In this document: positions 45,994 to 57,229 of the stretch, piece by piece | Layout: every line of letters starts with the position of its first letter | Numbering within the stretch: position 1 is the first letter of the stretch | DNA from: Tragulus kanchil | Lineage: Eukaryota; Chordata; Mammalia; Artiodactyla; Tragulidae | DNA length: 64,000 nucleotides | Assembly: GCA_022376925.1 (NCBI GenBank) | Contig: JAIOJX010000032.1 | Span: forward strand, 97,270,794 to 97,334,793 | Reading direction: 5' to 3' | The notes under the pieces: generated by a model | Told to the model about the DNA's origin: nothing | The model's input: the letters and a program-made list of their open reading frames with translations, nothing else | The model's database searches: none | Position numbers and translations under genes: made by a program

Positions 45994-46203
45994 AATTCCC
46001 TGGTGGCTCAGCAGTTAAGAATCCATCTACTAAGCAAGAGATGCTGGTTGGATCCATGGGTTGGGAAGATACCTGGAGAACTAAATGGCAACTCTCTCCA
46101 GTATTCTTGCCTGGGAAAGCCCATGAACAGGATCCCATGAGCCTGGTGGGCTGTGGTTCATGGGGACACAAAAAGTCAGGACTTGACTTAGCAACTAAAC
46201 AAT
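45994..46203 (+). mobile_element. Bov-tA-type SINE (sense)
   Basis: tRNA-like head 'ATTCCCTGGTGGCTCAGCAG', 'TTGGATCCATGGGTTGGGAAGATACC', then 'GTATTCTTGCCTGGGAAAGCCCATG' and 3' part 'AAAAAGTCAGGACTTGACTTAGCAAC', ending in a short A-rich tail. Confidence 0.85.
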
Positions 46204-46469
46204 AAACATACTAGGGCTACTACTACTTACATATCTTTTGAGCTGAATAATAGAACTCAGGGAATAAGGGTCTAATCTCTAGGACCTATAAATGTTAATT
46301 TATGTAGCAAAGACATTGTAGACATGATTCAATTAAAGATTTTGAGATGAGAATATTTTGGGTTACCCAAGTGGGCCCTAAATGAAATCACAAGTGTTCT
46401 TATAAGAGGGGGGCAGAGGGAGACTTGACTACACATGGAAGTTGTTGGTGGTGGGAGAAGAAGGGAAAA

Positions 46470-46619
46470 ATGGAGGATAAGATGGTTGGATGGTATTACC
46501 GACTCAATGGACATGAGTTTGAGCAAATTCTGGGAGATAGTGAAGGTCAGGGAAGCCTGGTATGCTATAGTCCATGCACAAAGAGTTGGACATGACTGAC
46601 TGACTGAACAACAACAATG
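46470..46619 (+). mobile_element. Bov-A / BovB 3' end (sense)
   Basis: 'GGATGGTATTACCGACTCAATGGACATGAG' through 'CACAAAGAGTTGGACATGACTGACTGACTGAAC' is the shared 3' end of Bov-A SINEs and the BovB LINE, inserted in the MLT1-like LTR. Confidence 0.85.
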
Positions 46620-46990
46620 CCCATTGAATCAGTGATCCTATCTAACCATTTCATCCTCTGCCACCCCTTTCTTTTGCCTACAATCTTTCCCAGCATCAGG
46701 GTCTTTTCCACTGAATCAGCTCTTTGTATCAGGTGGCCTATGTAATAGAGCTTCAACTTCAGCATCAATCCTTCCAATGAATAGTCATGATGGATTTCCC
46801 TTAAGATATGCTGACTTGATCTCCTAGCTCAAACATCTTCTCCAGCACCACAATTCCAAAAATCAATCCTTCTGCCTTTACCCTTCTTTATGGACCAACT
46901 CTTGCATCTGTACATGACACTGGAAAAACCATAGCTTTCACTGTCTGGACTTCTGTTGGCAAAGTGATGTCTCTGCTTTTTAATACTCTA
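46620..46990 (-). mobile_element. BovB (RTE) LINE 3' fragment (antisense)
   Basis: Minus-strand reading gives LKLYYIGHLIQRADSVEKTL then MLGKIVGKRKGWQRMKWLD, the C-terminal end of the BovB reverse-transcriptase ORF, broken by a stop. DNA blocks 'AATCTTTCCCAGCATCAGGG' and 'CTTCAGCATCAATCCTTCC' agree. BovB is the LINE thought to have entered ruminants by horizontal transfer. Confidence 0.88.
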
Positions 46991-47330
46991 AGAGAGGAGA
47001 AGGCAGTCTGACCGTAGAAGTAGAGACTGAGTTGATGTGACCACAAGCCAAGGTTGGTGGCAGCTATCAGAAGCTGGAGGAGATAGGAATACTTTCTTTT
47101 GGAACCCCTAGAGAGACACCCTAATTTTGGATTAGTGAAATTGATTTCAGAACTCTGGCCTCCAAAAGTATGAGAGAATAAAATTCTGTTGTTTTAAGCC
47201 ACTAAGTTTGTCTTAATTTGCTGCAAAAGCCATATGAAGCTAATATGCCAACTTCACATACTTTGCTACTTTGATGACCTCTGGGATCACTAGACCAGAA
47301 CAAGTATGAAGCACACAAAGTAGAAAATTG

Positions 47331-49505
47331 AATTTCACACAAGCAGGTTAACTTACCCAGGGTCACATGGCAAGCAGGCAATGAAACTGAGATTGAAACC
47401 TACAACTGATTAACTTCTGAGTTTTGCAAACCACTTTGTAGTTTGTAACCAACTTTACTTAACTATCTTTTAAAAATTTTCGTGGAAGCCCAGAGCTGAT
47501 TTTATTTATTTTAAAAAATGTATATAGATAGGGAATCTAAGGTTCAGCAAGGTGAAGAGACAGGCCTTACATCACAATAGAGTACCTGAGATTGGATCCT
47601 GGTTGGATCTTTGGGTCCCCTCTCCCCTGTACCCACCTCCCTGGGCCTATGATGGATTCAGATGCTGAACGAGTGGGTCCTGCCATTAGCTTTCCGCAAG
47701 CCTGGTTGCAGGCACCCCCAGCTTATCAGTCTGACCTTTGGTTTTTCACGGCAAACCCCTGTGTGTAGGAAGCTGCCAAGAGGCAGCCAAGTCTCTGTAT
47801 TGTCCTTATTTAGAATTGCTTTCACTTAAACTGGCTCTGCTCCTGCAAAACATGTTTATTCTGGTTTCCTCTCCCTCCTGGCTGTTTGACATGTCTGAGC
47901 CCAGAGCACAGCAGCTCCAGCTATCAGACGTGGGCTGGGCCAGGCCAGGCAAAGCCAGGAAGAAAACATGAGACTCCAGAGAGAGTGCACAGGAGGGTTT
48001 CATTTCCCTTCCCAAGTCGTGTGCCAGATAGGATGGACACCCTCTCTTTGGGGTGTTGCTGTGGATCTTTGAGAAAGTGCCATTCAGCATACACCCCTGC
48101 TGAGATTGACCTCAACTTACAGAGTACAAAGAATTGAAGGACAGAGCTTTACTTTCTTGAACTCCAAACAGCTTTAGAGTAGCAATAACACTAATAACAA
48201 TAATGGTAGTTCTAATAATAGAACTTCCTTTTCTTCAGTATTTAGTATCAACCAAGCAAGCCACTAAATATCTTAACAGTTTATTTTGTTTAATCTTCAG
48301 AATAACCATGTCGTTAGATACTTTTAATAAACTTGCTTAGTAGACAAGGAAATTTTAGAGAGGCCAATGTCATATGGCTAGTAAACCACAAGGATTTGAA
48401 GCCAGGCTGCTGTCAGGGAAAACCAAAATTAAAAATTTCACACAAGCAGGTTACACCAGGGTCACATGGCAAGCAGGCAATGAAACTGAGATTGAAACCT
48501 ACAACTGATTAACTTCTGAGTTTTGCAAACCACTTTGTAGTTTGTAACCAACTTTACTTAACTATCTTTTAAAAATTTTCGTGGAAGCCCAGAGCTGATT
48601 TTATTTATTTTAAAAAATGTATATAGATAGGGAATCTAAGGTTCAGCAAGGTGAAGAGACAGGCCTTACATCACAATAGAGTACCTGAGATTGGATCCTG
48701 GTTGGATCTTTGGGTCCCCTCTCCCCTGTACCCACCTCCCTGGGCCTATGATGGATTCAGATGCTGAACGAGTGGGTCCTGCCATTAGCTTTCCGCAAGC
48801 CTGGTTGCAGGCACCCCCAGCTTATCAGTCTGACCTTTGGTTTTTCACGGCAAACCCCTGTGTGTAGGAAGCTGCCAAGAGGCAGCCAAGTCTCTGTATT
48901 GTCCTTATTTAGAATTGCTTTCACTTAAACTGGCTCTGCTCCTGCAAAACATGTTTATTCTGGTTTCCTCTCCCTCCTGGCTGTTTGACATGTCTGAGCC
49001 CAGAGCACAGCAGCTCCAGCTATCAGACGTGGGCTGGGCCAGGCCAGGCAAAGCCAGGAAGAAAACATGAGACTCCAGAGAGAGTGCACAGGAGGGTTTC
49101 ATTTCCCTTCCCAAGTCGTGTGCCAGATAGGATGGACACCCTCTCTTTGGGGTGTTGCTGTGGATCTTTGAGAAAGTGCCATTCAGCATACACCCCTGCT
49201 GAGATTGACCTCAACTTACAGAGTACAAAGAATTGAAGGACAGAGCTTTACTTTCTTGAACTCCAAACAGCTTTAGAGTAGCAATAACACTAATAACAAT
49301 AATGGTAGTTCTAATAATAGAACTTCCTTTTCTTCAGTATTTAGTATCAACCAAGCAAGCCACTAAATATCTTAACAGTTTATTTTGTTTAATCTTCAGA
49401 ATAACCATGTCGTTAGATACTTTTAATAAACTTGCTTAGTAGACAAGGAAATTTTAGAGAGGCCAATGTCATATGGCTAGTAAACCACAAGGATTTGAAG
49501 CCAGG
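47331..49505 (+). repeat. Direct duplication 17 (unit 1099 bp)
   Basis: Copies at 47331-48406 and 48434-49505 with a 27-base filler. Copy 2 lost four bases near its start (around 48451). No other difference was noticed. Confidence 0.97.
48265..48406 (-). repeat. MIR fragment (antisense)
   Basis: 'TAATCTTCAGAATAACCATG', 'AGTAGACAAGGAAATTTTAGAG', 'GCTAGTAAACCACAAGGATTTGAAGCCAGG'. It occurs three times (about 48265, 49364 and 50463). A second antisense MIR block at 49560-49660 follows in the longer copies. Confidence 0.65.
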
Positions 49506-51379
49506 TCTGTGTAGAGGGTGTTCTCTTATGTAACACTCCTCATTAGGGACCCTGCTTTGTAAAAGAGTGAGGTTCACAAAGCAGAGTGACTTGCCCAAGG
49601 CCACACGGTGACCAGCAGAGCTCATTTTCCAGGATTCCAGAACAATGTTCTTTCCAATAGGCTAACCGAGTGTGAACTGTAAGTTTAAAAAGAAGAAAAA
49701 ACAATTCAAGATTTCCCTCTTGCTGTCATTTGAAGGCTTTTTCTCCCCTCTTTTTATTCCTTTGCATTCCATTTTCAAGATGTTATTGTCTTTGAGAGAG
49801 TTCATTTGTTCCATGGGGGCATATCTGGATATAAGTTGGCAGTGAGAGAAAAAAAGAAAGCTCTGGAGGTGAAGGAGAGGGAAACTGCCAAGTTCATTGT
49901 GACAGCCTTACATGGAGACCATTTTATGAAACCTGTTTCCTGGCATCACAGAAGAGTCTTTTCACCTCTGGGGAGTGCCCCATTCTACAGTAGTACACTT
50001 CTGAGTAAAGTGTAGCTCAGAGGCAATATGTCACATGTCCCCAGCAAATAGCCAGTTAAGAGGCAGAGCTGGTTCCCCAACCTGAGTCTTCTGCCTACCT
50101 GGTGACAAAAAACAGAGACACTTCACCCAAGCTGGGTTTCTCCAAGCCAGAGAGCCCCCACCTCAGCCACTCTTCCACTTTGTTATCATTTGGAAATGAG
50201 AATAGGTTGGTAATTCTACTCCTGCTCAGGAGCATGAAGGAGAGGAAGGAAAGCTTCTCAAGAGAGTTTTCTTCATAGTTTGAGAAAGTGCCATTCAGCA
50301 TACACCCCTGCTGAGATTGACCTCAATAAGAAAAATGAACAGAGCTTTACTTTCTTGAACTCCAAACAGCTTTAGAGTAGCAATAACACTAATAACAATA
50401 ATGGTAGTTCTAATAATAGAACTTCCTTTTCTTCAGTATTTAGTATCAACCAAGCAAGCCACTAAATATCTTAACAGTTTATTTTGTTTAATCTTCAGAA
50501 TAACCATGTCGTTAGATACTTTTAATAAACTTGCTTAGTAGACAAGGAAATTTTAGAGAGGCCAATGTCATATGGCTAGTAAACCACAAGGATTTGAAGC
50601 CAGGTCTGTGTAGAGGGTGTTCTCTTATGTAACACTCCTCATTAGGGACCCTGCTTTGTAAAAGAGTGAGGTTCACAAAGCAGAGTGACTTGCCCAAGGC
50701 CACACGGTGACCAGCAGAGCTCATTTTCCAGGATTCCAGAACAATGTTCTTTCCAATAGGCTAACCGAGTGTGAACTGTAAGTTTAAAAAGAAGAAAAAA
50801 CAATTCAAGATTTCCCTCTTGCTGTCATTTGAAGGCTTTTTCTCCCTCTTTTATTCCTTTGCATTCCATTTTCAAGATGTTATTGTCTTTGAGAGAGTTC
50901 ATTTGTTCCATGGGGGCATATCTGGATATAAGTTGGCAGTGAGAGAAAAAAAGAAAGCTCTGGAGGTGAAGGAGAGGGAAACTGCCAAGTTCATTGTGAC
51001 AGCCTTACATGGAGACCATTTTATGAAACCTGTTTCCTGGCATCACAGAAGAGTCTTTTCACCTCTGGGGAGTGCCCCATTCTACAGTAGTACACTTCTG
51101 AGTAAAGTGTAGCTCAGAGGCAATATGTCACATGTCCCCAGCAAATAGCCAGTTAAGAGGCAGAGCTGGTTCCCCAACCTGAGTCTTCTGCCTACCTGGT
51201 GACAAAAAACAGAGACACTTCACCCAAGCTGGGTTTTCTCCAAGCCAGAGAGCCCCCACCTCAGCCACTCTTCCACTTTGTTATCATTTGGAAATGAGAA
51301 TAGGTTGGTAATTCTACTCCTGCTCAGGAGCATGAAGGAGAGGGAAGGGAAAGCTTCTCAAGAGAGTTTTCTTCATAGT
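49167..51379 (+). repeat. Direct duplication 18 (unit about 1.1 kb)
   Basis: Copies at 49167-50278 and 50279-51379. Copy 2 lost about 13 bases near 50327-50340 and gained or lost single bases in homopolymers near 50845, 51236 and 51345. 49167-49505 also belongs to duplication 17, giving three copies (48067, 49167, 50279). Confidence 0.96.
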
Positions 51380-52530
51380 CGGGGAGAAGGTGACAATTTG
51401 GGAGGAAAGCAACCCGAGAAACAATCAAATAATTCTTCTGCTCTCAAGTCAGCCTCTCAGGGGATCTAGAACACATATTATCAAATAATTTTTTAAGAAC
51501 AAGTGCCAGCGGGACATAGCCCTCTTCCAGGTGTCTGGCCTTGGGATGAGTTCTAATGCAAATGTCAACATCTTCATGGAAAGTGAAGTGAGGTTACAGG
51601 GGGTGGATGAGGGCATGGGTGGGGAGCAAGGCTATTATACTCCTTCCCTGCCCAACAGATCCGGAAGTGAAGATTCCTTTAGGGGCCAGCCAGTCTGTCC
51701 ATTGGATTTATCTGGTTCCCTTTCCCTTCCCCCATGGTTTGTCTTACTCTTGTTGATTATCTTCTGTTTATAGTACACTTCCAGGAACCTCACAGTTTTT
51801 TCACAGGGTTTGTCATTGGCATTTTAAAAGGCAATACGACACCAGTTTAATGAGGGTAAAAGAGCTATAGTCACAGTATTCTGATTCCCTCTAATTTTTC
51901 TGTTCATCTTCTTTATTCCCTCTCATTTTACTGCCTCATAGCAAACAGCATGGGTTGTGATCAACATTCAGTGATCAGCATACTCTCCTCAGAGTAGGCA
52001 GGGAAGCCGCGGGCATTTTGCTGAAAGTAAGGCTTGATTTTCTCATTTTTGTCAGAGATATGATAATTTTGGCCTTTTCCATCTCATGTGGTATTGAAGA
52101 TCAAAAAGCCATGGAAACTTTTATAAAGCTGAAGTGATAGAAAAAGTGCTAAATTATTGAGCAAACTATGATTTGGAGATTTTCCTCCCCTTAATGGGAA
52201 AACAGGCCTAAGTAGACATTAATTTAGAAAATTATTGCCACCTAGAATCTCCTCTCAATCAACAGACCTTCACTGAGCTCTCAGATGACCTCAACTGCCA
52301 GCCATATGAGTGTGCCATCTTGGATATCTAGTCCAGTTGAAGCTTCATATGACTTTAGCCTCTGCAAATACCTGACTGCAACTCATAAGAAGCTCTAAGC
52401 AAAAACTGCTTGGCCAAACCCAGTCAACTCAGAGAACTGTGAGAGATTATCCGAAGTTGTTTTAAGCTACTAAATCAGGGGGTGGTTTGACAGGCAGCAG
52501 TAGGTAACTAAAACACATTATTTAATTGCC
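51380..52530. other. Non-coding sequence, partly an MLT1-like LTR remnant
   Basis: 51380-52250 is not recognised. 52270-52520 resembles a MaLR LTR end ('GAGAGATTATCCGAAGTTG', 'TTTAAGCTACTAAATCAGGGGG', 'GGCAGCAGTAGGTAACTAAAACAC'). No gene was seen. Confidence 0.45.
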
Positions 52531-52539
52531 ACAATAAGA

Positions 52540-52690
52540 CTTATAATTTTAGCCCATTTTATTGGAAGGACATCTGAAGTTCAGAGAACTTAAGTTAATT
52601 GCTTAAGGTTATATAGAATGTGGCAAACCTTTGTTCAGAAAGGAAATCTATTTGAATTCAAATCCTGCATTTTAACCTTCATTACCAAAG
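52540..52690 (-). repeat. MIR fragment (antisense)
   Basis: 'TTTTAGCCCATTTTATTGGAAGGAC', 'GTTCAGAGAACTTAAGTTAATTGC' match antisense MIR. Confidence 0.6.
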
Positions 52691-53189
52691 AATTTTTTCC
52701 CTTTAGTCATTTATTTACAATACTATTAAGTTGAAGTAGACAAATGAACCTAGATACTACTATATCTAATAAGATTTGGGAAAAATTATAAAATAATAAC
52801 TCTAATTTTCCTTTATTGGGTATTAGTTATCTACCATATTTTAATGAGAAGTGTGTATGGCTAATAAAACTAGCATTATTCTTACCACATTTCTGTGCAA
52901 GTTTGGCCAAATTGTTGATCCAACTCTTTGTGAAATATCTACACATCAATCATAGTATAGGATCCCTTTGTCTCTCCAGAGTTTTCCTGGCCCTGTCTCC
53001 TCCTTTGCAGGTACGTGTGCCACCTGCCACCTCTATTGTCCTGAGAACCTGGACCGTTATTCAAAGCTTATTCAGAAAATAAATGAGTGCTGCTTCTGGG
53101 ACGCATCATGCTTGGTACTGGGAACTTGGAACCTAGTATTCAGACTACAGATGGATAAATAGACAGACAAATAATCACACAGCCACAGC

Positions 53190-53485
53190 TCAGAGTCAGG
53201 GTGGAGAGGCACTTGAGGGGTTTGTCAATCCTTCACTCCCTTCTGCTCACGTGCAACCTACACTGAGCTACTTTTAAGTCCCTGAATGTGCTGACCTATG
53301 TCTCAGCCCTGGCTTTATTCATGCTGTTTTTTTCTGCACTTCTTCATCTCACAAGCCTCTGTGCAGTCTTGTACCTCGACTGGCCAACTTAGCAAATGGT
53401 TGTATAATTGTCTGCCACTCTGTGTATCTCTCCCTTTAACTGTGTTCCTTCAAAGCAGGAATTGTCTTTCATCTTTTTTCCATTT
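53190..53485 (+). repeat. L2-like LINE fragment
   Basis: 'GAGCTACTTTTAAGTCCCTGAATGTGCTGAC', 'TGCACTTCTTCATCTCACAAGCC' and 'TTCAAAGCAGGAATTGTC' follow L2 3' order. Confidence 0.5.
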
Positions 53486-54399
53486 TCTTTTCCCTATCCT
53501 TAAAAAAAACAATCAGATTTATAACATCTAATGACCATCATGAAAAAAAATAAAACTAGATTCATAAATACAGGCATTTTTCAATCATAAGTTACCTTTT
53601 TAACACTCAGTTTATTTCTGCACTTTGTTTTGGTTGTTTGGTTTGAAAGACCCGAAATTGCCTGGGTGAGCAGTTGCCAGGTACTATTTTTAAAGAGAGA
53701 GCTTTCTAATTTCTGCGGAGTGGGGTCACTCCAGACAAACTCTCATTCAGAACATTGCCCAAAGAGAAATTAGCTTGGCAGCAGATGACATCATTGTTTA
53801 ACAACAATGCTATCAAAGAAATAAACAAGGTAAGTGTAGATTGTGATCCATGCTGAAGGTTGAAAAGAGAGTAATGTTTCAGAGGGTAAATGGGCACAGA
53901 GAGGAAGGGTGCACTTTAGATAGGAGCTGGTAAAAGCCTTTTGGAAGAGGAGAAGTTTGAGGAGATAACCGAGAGTGGGAAAAACCAAGGTAAGCAAATG
54001 AAAGAAGGAATAACATTCTAACAGGACAAATGCCCCAGAGCAGGAAAAATCCTGGGAGTGATCCCCACATTCCTTTCAGGAAATCACACCAGGGATTTCA
54101 GATAAACCTGGATTTTTCCAGTGACCCGTAGAGATGCCTGAGCTCTTTTCTCAAGCACAGTATCGCTTGAGTACACTTGGGAGGCACTGGACCCATTTGA
54201 TAACTGAGGAGTAGAATAGGAATGTGACAGCTGGTTACTGACAGGTTATAATGAGGTCCCAGCAACACTCTGGCTTCAAGTCCAAGAGTCCTAACCACAA
54301 CATCACACCACTGTACAGCCAGAAGGTAGAGTCGTTCCTAAAACCCAACCTTCTTCCATCAGAAACCAGGGATTTGGTGCCAGGGCAGGATTTATGACC

Positions 54400-54640
54400 T
54401 AGTAACTGAGGACAGAAATAATTGGTTGCATTAGTGCCTGGCAGTCCCAGGCTGGGCTCCGCTCCGGAGGGGCGGCATGGATTGAAATAGCTGATGAAAG
54501 TTTACTTTTCTCAGCCCAGGTGCTCTACTGTGGCCAACGCAGCCCTAATGAGCTCTGCATATTCAGGGCACAAATAATTGATGGTCCAATTTAAAGTGTG
54601 CAGAGGCCACATTTCTTTCCAGGCTCTGAAGGAAAAACAC
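54400..54640. other. Candidate conserved non-coding element
   Basis: Not a recognised repeat and not open in any useful frame. It combines a small CpG-containing patch (54462-54478) with homeodomain/MADS-like AT-rich words such as 'CACAAATAATTGATGG' and 'CCAATTTAAAG'. This is a texture-based guess; only cross-species alignment can tell. Confidence 0.15.
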
Positions 54641-54869
54641 CAGCTGAGGAAGAATGAAGAACTGCCTGTTCTAAGTTATTTTCCTTCTGCAGTCATTCAA
54701 TCCCCATGAAGACTGTGCCTGCCCCATCAAGGGCCTGGAGAAAGGAGGCAATTACGCAGAGAAGTCAACCAAAAAGAAAAGGACAAAGGAAAATCGTGCA
54801 CCAGTGAAGAGGTACTAAGCTCCATGCTGGAATAGGTAGAGCCTGTAACATAGCCTGCTACACACAGAA

Positions 54870-55235
54870 GCTTGAGTTAAGGTCTTGGACTTTGGGGTCA
54901 GATAGATCTAGATTTGAAGGCAAATTCGATTCCCTTTCATATGGGTGATATAGGCAAAATTTAACTGCTCAGTGCCACAATTTACTCATTTGCTAAGTGG
55001 GGATGAAGGACGCAGGTTGTGGGGCAATCAGACTTGGATTTCCGTCTCCACTCTGCCACTGACTCTGTCATAAGGGCCAGTTACTCAAATTGCCATATTA
55101 GTTTCTTCATTTCTAAAGAGGAAGTAAGTAGTTACTTTAGAATTCTGTTGGAAGGACTGCTTGAGATAAGTCATAAAATGAGTGTGCAAGGCCCCTGGCA
55201 GGGTCATTGTGAATTGTTACTTACCACTGGTTAAG
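54870..55235 (+). repeat. Two MIR fragments (sense)
   Basis: 'CTTGGACTTTGGGGTCAGATAG', 'TGCCACAATTTACTCATTTGC' (54880-55005), then 'CAGACTTGGATTTCCGTCTCC', 'AGTTACTCAAATTGCC..TTTCTTCATTTCTAAAG' (55025-55235). Confidence 0.65.
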
Positions 55236-55243
55236 CTCTAGGA

Positions 55244-55410
55244 CAGTGGTTCTCAAAGTGTAGTCCCTGGACCAGCAGCATTTGCCTCACCTGGGGACTT
55301 TTTAGAAATACCCTAGACCCAGTAAATCAGAAACTTTGGGGGTGGGCCCAGCATGCTGTATTTCATCAAGTATTCCAGAAGATTCTGGTGCACGCTTGAG
55401 TCTGAGAATA
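55244..55410 (+). repeat. MER5A hAT-Charlie DNA transposon
   Basis: 'CAGTGGTTCTCAAAGTGTAG', 'AGTAAATCAGAAACTTTGGGGGTGGG' and 'GATTCTGGTGCACGCTTGAG' are the successive MER5A blocks. Non-autonomous and ancient. Confidence 0.85.
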
Positions 55411-55675
55411 TCTGCTTTCTGTGGTAACCCAGAACGCACCTGAGACACCTCAACTCTGCAGCTGTCTCAGACTTTTATGCCATAATCCTTCCAAATGAAC
55501 TCTTAGCTCATTACTTCTATCCTCAAAACAGGGAAGAACTACTTTATTACCTAGGCTAAAATATTTACCCCCTGATACGAGGTGACATTTGCTGCAAGCG
55601 TACTATACTCCAGGCATGCTGATAACAACTTCACATGGATTGCCGCAATTTATCTCTTGAATCATACTTTGGGTG

Positions 55676-56205
55676 TCCCCTGGTGACTCTGCAGTAAAGA
55701 ATCCACCTGCAGGGCTTCCCTGGTGGTCTACTGGATAAGGACACCACCTTGCAGTGCGGTGTCAGTTCGATCCCTGGCCTGGGAAGATCCCACGTGCTGC
55801 GGAGCAGCTGGACCGATGTGTCCAATTACCGAGCCAGAGCTCTGGAGCACATGCGCCCAGAGCCGGTGCTCTGTGACAGACGCCACCGCAATGGGAGGCC
55901 CACAGGAGCCAAAGAACAAAGATGGATGAACATAGAGAAACGAAAGATCAATAGACATGGCCTGCCTGCCCCCCTCCCTCCCCAACCCGACCCCCGCCCA
56001 AAATAAATAAATAAATAAATCTAACAAAAAAAAAAGAATCCACCTGCAATGCAGGAGATGTGGGTAAAATCCTTGGGTCGAGCAGATAATGGAGAAGGAA
56101 ATGGCAACCCACTCCAATATTCTTGCCTTCAGAATCCTGTGGACAGAGGAGCCTGGTGGGCTACAATCCATAGGGTCACAAAGCATCCAACACAACACAG
56201 TAGAT
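55676..56205 (+). mobile_element. Bov-tA SINE (sense) split by a CHR-derived SINE
   Basis: The head is 55676-55711 and the body 56033-56205 ('CCACCTGCAATGCAGGAGATG', 'CTCCAATATTCTTGCC', 'GGGTCACAAAGCATCCAACAC'). The inserted SINE duplicated 16 bases of the Bov-tA. Confidence 0.9.
55712..56032 (+). mobile_element. CHR-derived tRNA SINE with GC-rich 3' extension, copy D
   Basis: Flanked by the 16-bp target-site duplication AAAGAATCCACCTGCA (55696-55711 and 56033-56048). It has the same layout as copies B and C, with the B-box area AGTTCGATCC at 55766 (one base changed from the consensus GGTTCGATCC) and the C-rich run and (AAAT)n tail at 55970-56022. It is inserted in a Bov-tA, so it is younger than that copy. 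Confidence 0.93.
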
Positions 56206-56305
56206 ATTATCTTTGTTTTATAGATAAAGGAACTAAAGTTCTATAAGGTAGAGAAAATTGCCCAAAGGTTTGCAGTAAGTGGTGAGGCCGGGAGTCAAAC
56301 CTCAA
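56206..56305 (-). repeat. MIR fragment (antisense)
   Basis: 'ATTATCTTTGTTTTATAGATAAAGGAAC', 'AAGGTTTGCAGTAAGTGGTGAGGCCGGGAGTC' match antisense MIR. Confidence 0.65.
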
Positions 56306-56555
56306 TAGTCTATGTCTAGAGCCATCACACTACCCCTCCATGCCAATATGAAGAGTGTATCTGAATGGAGGCTGGTAGACCTATGGGATCATCTTAGTCC
56401 CTCTGGGTCTCCATTTCTTCATTATGTAGCGAGGTCACTAGGGAATTCCTTAATGAACTTTGAAGGATTTGAGGAGCTTGAAACACAGTTCATCACACAC
56501 CATGCTCTCTCGAGTCCCTCCTGAAAATTGTAAAATGTCTTTGGGGAGAACATAT

Positions 56556-57212
56556 GTTTTTTTTCTTTTCCTTTTTTTTTGTTGAAGTGTATTTACTTTA
56601 CAGTGTTGTGTTAGTTTCCGGTGTATACAAAAGAATACGTATGTATTCTTTTTCATACTGTTTTCCATGATGGTCTAGTAAAAGATATTGAAAATAGTTC
56701 CTTGCACTATACACTAGGACCTTGTCGTTATCTACTCTGTGCATAATAGTCTGCATTTGCTAGTCACAGACTAGCAATCCAACCCTCCCCCACCCATACC
56801 CCTACACCCTTAGCAACCAACAGCTTGTTCTCTATGTCTGTGAGTCTGTTACTGTTATGTGGATAAGTTCATTTGTGTCATATTTGAGATTCCATGTGTA
56901 GGTTATATCATATGGCATTTGGCTTTCTCTTCCTGGCCTGCTTCACTTAGTATGATCATCTCCGTGTCCATCCATGTTGCTGCAAATGACACTCGTTCCT
57001 TTTTTTTTCTTTTTGGCTGGGTACCTTTTCATTGTATATATGCACCACATTTTCCTTATTCACTCATCTGTCAATGGACCTTTAGGCTGTTTCCACGTCT
57101 TGGCTACTGTGAAAAGAGTTGCTAGAGTTTTGTCCAAATGTATGCCCAGAAGTGGGATTGCTGGATCTTATAGCAAGTCTGTTTTTAGTTTTTTGAGGAA
57201 TCTTCATGTTAG
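56556..57212 (-). mobile_element. 5'-truncated L1 (older artiodactyl type), antisense
   Basis: Poly-T rich 3' end at 56558-56580 is followed by 'GTGTATTTACTTTACAGTGTTGTGTTAG' (3' UTR). ORF2-end blocks such as 'TTCCATGTGTAGGTTATATCATATGGC' and 'TCATTGTATATATGCACCACA' come next. GAGAACATAT stands on both sides (about 56546 and 57214), a probable target-site duplication. Confidence 0.85.
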
Positions 57213-57229
57213 AGGAGAACATATTTATG

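Larger units (their letters stand above)
46230..47245 (+). repeat. MLT1-like MaLR LTR split by Bov-A and BovB
   Basis: Left part 46230-46465 includes 'GTGGGCCCTAAATGAAATC' and 'GTGTTCTTATAAGAGG'. Right part 46991-47245 includes 'CTCTGGCCTCCAAAAGTATG' and 'AGAGAATAAAATTCTGTTG', with an AATAAA polyadenylation-type signal. The parts are in LTR order and separated by ruminant elements. Confidence 0.7.
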
